NCBI GenBank assembly: GCA_915070155.1
Contig: CAJZFK010000042.1
Location: 1 to 6,406 of the forward strand
Reading direction: 5' to 3'
DNA from: an uncultured Candidatus Saccharibacteria bacterium
GTDB taxonomy: Bacteria > Patescibacteriota > Saccharimonadia > Saccharimonadales > Saccharimonadaceae
Length of the DNA stretch: 6,406 nt
In this document: in pieces, positions 4,940-6,406 of the stretch
Layout: every line of letters starts with the position of its first letter
Position numbering within the stretch: the stretch's first letter is position 1
Made by a program: the position numbers and the translations under genes
Notes under the pieces: generated by a model
The model's input: only the letters and a program-made list of their open reading frames with translations
Told to the model about the DNA's origin: nothing
The model's database searches: none

Positions 4940-5479
4940 ATGGTTATGCGAGATTTTTTCAAACGATACATACCGGAATTTGTTTATGGCGCGGTTGACG
5001 GCACAGTAACGACATTTGCAGTTGTGGCAGCTTCAGCTGGAGCTGGAATATCAAGTTCAGTCATTCTTATATTAGGAATTGCTAATTTAATAGCCGACGG
5101 ATTCTCAATGGGCTCTAGCGCATATTTGGCAGCCAGCGCTGAACACGAAGAATCTGTGCGCGACACCCAAAAACGCTCATCCCCAAAGATCATAGGCGCG
5201 GTAACATTCTTAGCTTTCGTGGTGGTCGGTAGCGTACCAGTATTGCCATATTTGATTGACGTAATTGCAAACTTAAAGGCGCCAAACGCGGTATTATTCT
5301 ATATTAGCTCGGCGCTAACTGCGGCAACGTTCTTAGCAATCGGCTTCATCAAGGGCAAAGTCAGCAAACAATCACCTTGGCAGTCTGCAGGAATCACGTT
5401 ACTCCTTGGGGCGATTGCGGCAGGGCTAGCCTACTTTGCGGGAGACATTTTGGCGGCCTGGCTTGGCATTAGGATTTAG
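4940..5479 (+). CDS. VIT1/CCC1-family (DUF125) metal transporter
   Basis: A 179-residue membrane protein predicted to export or sequester Fe2+/Mn2+. Five hydrophobic segments lie at about 14-33, 38-62, 84-105, 117-137 and 148-175. Family hallmarks are FVYGAVDGTVTTFAVV in TM1 (D20) and NLIADGFSMGSSAYLA in TM2 (D53, M57), which match the metal-path residues of VIT1 proteins, and GAIAAGLAYFAGDIL at the end. Only about 20 residues (EHEESVRDTQKRSSP region) separate TM2 and TM3, so the large glutamate-rich cytoplasmic metal-binding domain of plant VIT1 is missing. The start could be the ATG at 4940 or the one at 4946, and no ribosome site distinguishes them. The last 54 bases overlap, on the opposite strand, the end of the amidohydrolase gene. 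It is divergent from the ytx-like operon. Confidence 0.88.
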   Translation: MVMRDFFKRYIPEFVYGAVDGTVTTFAVVAASAGAGISSSVILILGIANLIADGFSMGSSAYLAASAEHEESVRDTQKRSSPKIIGAVTFLAFVVVGSVPVLPYLIDVIANLKAPNAVLFYISSALTAATFLAIGFIKGKVSKQSPWQSAGITLLLGAIAAGLAYFAGDILAAWLGIRI

Positions 5480-6214
5480 ATTTTCTGCGATAAAATTTAT
5501 TATTTTATCTATATTACATACAGTCTTTTCGCTTACCACACCACCATTCAAATAGACGCGCCTATTGATTTCCAACATCACCGACTGTATCTTTGGATTT
5601 TCATCGTGATAAAATTCCATCGGAACCAGCGCCCCAGAATACGGATAATTTAACTCACAACTATATCCCATTTTTTCAATATATGTTTTTAATTTTGATG
5701 CATTGTCTTTACTGAACCATTTTTCATCATAGCCGAGGCAAATATCCGGTAAATTTTCCGTCCAGCCAAACAATCTTCGCACCAATTCATCACTATAACT
5801 ATGAATATCAATAATCACACACGATCCATATTGATCAACAATTTCCCTACTCAACGTGTTTAGTTGTTTGTGATGTAAGTCGTATGATTTGCCCAAAATT
5901 TCCTCTCGGCGGGATAGTCCTATTTTGCGATATTGCGTACCGTCAGATAAATGTGTATAAATCGCTCCCATACCCAACTTAGCCATCGGCTCATTCTCAT
6001 CACTGCGGAATCTCTCAACATCACAATATAGTCGCGAATATTTAGCTATAATTTTATGGCTATTTATATTTTTAACAAGCTCATCAACTTTATAATCAGC
6101 AATGAAACGCAATTCTCTCTCGATAATTTCTTTATCTACCGTAATATCACGCCAAAAATCGGTCGGTAGATGCAGCGAGGCGTGAGGAATGTGAATAATA
6201 ATATTGTCCATCAT
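5426..6214 (-). CDS. N-formylglutamate amidohydrolase family protein
   Basis: A 262-residue cytoplasmic, probably zinc-dependent hydrolase of the N-formylglutamate amidohydrolase family. Characterised members release formate from N-formyl-L-glutamate at the end of one histidine degradation route. Family motifs in order: IHIPHAS (7-13), YSRLYCDVERF (59-69), LHHKQL (113-118), VIIDIHSYS (133-141), YPYSGALVP (190-198) and the C-terminal LEINRRVYL (214-222). H11, D136, H138 and the histidines at 114-115 are likely active-site or metal residues. Two adjacent ATGs (6214 and 6211) are possible. GGGAG at 6226-6230 is 11 bases before the first. It follows aspS by 37 bases on the same strand, so cotranscription is likely. 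No other histidine-degradation gene is in view, so the true substrate is uncertain. The last 17 residues lie in the overlap with the VIT gene and look like a tail beyond the conserved domain. Confidence 0.88.
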   Translation of the reverse strand: MMDNIIIHIPHASLHLPTDFWRDITVDKEIIERELRFIADYKVDELVKNINSHKIIAKYSRLYCDVERFRSDENEPMAKLGMGAIYTHLSDGTQYRKIGLSRREEILGKSYDLHHKQLNTLSREIVDQYGSCVIIDIHSYSDELVRRLFGWTENLPDICLGYDEKWFSKDNASKLKTYIEKMGYSCELNYPYSGALVPMEFYHDENPKIQSVMLEINRRVYLNGGVVSEKTVCNIDKIINFIAENLNPNAKPGRQNVSRKVG

Positions 6215-6251
6215 CCTACGAACGTCTCCCGTGAACTCAATGAATTAAATC

Positions 6252-6406
6252 TCACAAACCCAATTCGCGTAGCTGAGCAGGATCAACAATTGAAGGTGAA
6301 TTCATCATCACATCCACACCAGAGCCATTCTTTGGAAACGCCAGAGTCTCGCGGACGTTTTGCTCATCGGTCAATTCCATCAAAATACGATCAACACCAA
6401 AAGCAC
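6252..6406 (-). CDS. aspS: Aspartyl-tRNA synthetase, C-terminal end (partial)
   Basis: The last 50 codons of a class II aminoacyl-tRNA synthetase that charges tRNA-Asp. The gene enters from the right edge of the window. The visible part begins with the class II motif 3 (AFGVDRILMEL, with the ATP-binding arginine) and continues as NVRETLAFPKN, then a PSIVDPAQLRELGL ending, as in bacterial-type AspRS. The stop is TGA at 6252-6254. The protein ends at the usual family end point, so UGA is a stop codon in this genome. The amidohydrolase gene follows 37 bases later. Confidence 0.9.
   Translation of the reverse strand, partial: AFGVDRILMELTDEQNVRETLAFPKNGSGVDVMMNSPSIVDPAQLRELGL

Noticed and set aside
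1..6406. CRISPR array, tRNA/rRNA gene, insertion sequence or phage/defence module
   Set aside because: No regularly spaced repeats, cloverleaf-like sequence, terminal inverted repeats, transposase/integrase motifs or defence-type domains were found. Every sizeable stretch is accounted for by the genes listed, and the longest gene-free stretch is 156 bases (4784-4939).

Overview
This 6.4 kb window is ordinary bacterial chromosome with very high coding density. There is no mobile element, CRISPR array, tRNA or rRNA. The best guess for the source is a small-genome Patescibacteria/CPR lineage such as Candidatus Saccharibacteria (TM7). This is inferred from the tight packing, several genes with a -10 box placed just before the start codon and no Shine-Dalgarno (leaderless style), the mini YtxG/YtxH-like pair, and small lineage-specific surface proteins. 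UGA acts as a stop here (end of aspS), which argues against the CPR groups that read UGA as glycine. The assignment is moderate in confidence because no marker gene is complete.

Layout. 1-47 (+) is the last few codons of an unidentified gene. 44-391 (-) is a MazG-like NTP pyrophosphohydrolase. It is divergent from 483-1784 (+), which fuses an HD phosphohydrolase (YfbR/HDDC2-like) to a CYTH triphosphate-binding domain. 1781-2422 (-) is TrmB, the tRNA m7G46 methyltransferase. It shares a very compact divergent promoter with 2447-3349 (+), an MscS-type mechanosensitive channel. 3353-4232 (-) is a two-gene operon of a secreted protein and a single-pass membrane protein. 4273-4783 (-) is a two-gene operon of a DUF948/YtxG-like mini membrane protein and a YtxH-like protein. 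It is divergent from 4940-5479 (+), a short VIT1/CCC1-family metal transporter. 5426-6214 (-) is an N-formylglutamate amidohydrolase-family protein, which follows the C-terminal end of aspartyl-tRNA synthetase (6252-6406, -).

How the genes relate. The MazG / HD-CYTH pair looks like nucleotide-pool housekeeping: NTP to NMP, nucleotide dephosphorylation, and triphosphate hydrolysis. MscS, the YtxG/YtxH pair, the secreted/membrane pair and the VIT transporter are all envelope functions. TrmB and AspS belong to translation.

The four convergent gene pairs meet with a 4-bp overlap, a 4-bp overlap, a 3-bp gap and a 54-bp overlap, so no classic hairpin-plus-U-tract terminator fits between them. The most noteworthy points are the HD-CYTH fusion beside MazG, the interlocked leaderless promoters of trmB and mscS, the 54-bp antisense overlap of the VIT and amidohydrolase genes, and the unassigned secreted/membrane protein pair. 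I did not find a clearly new multi-gene system.
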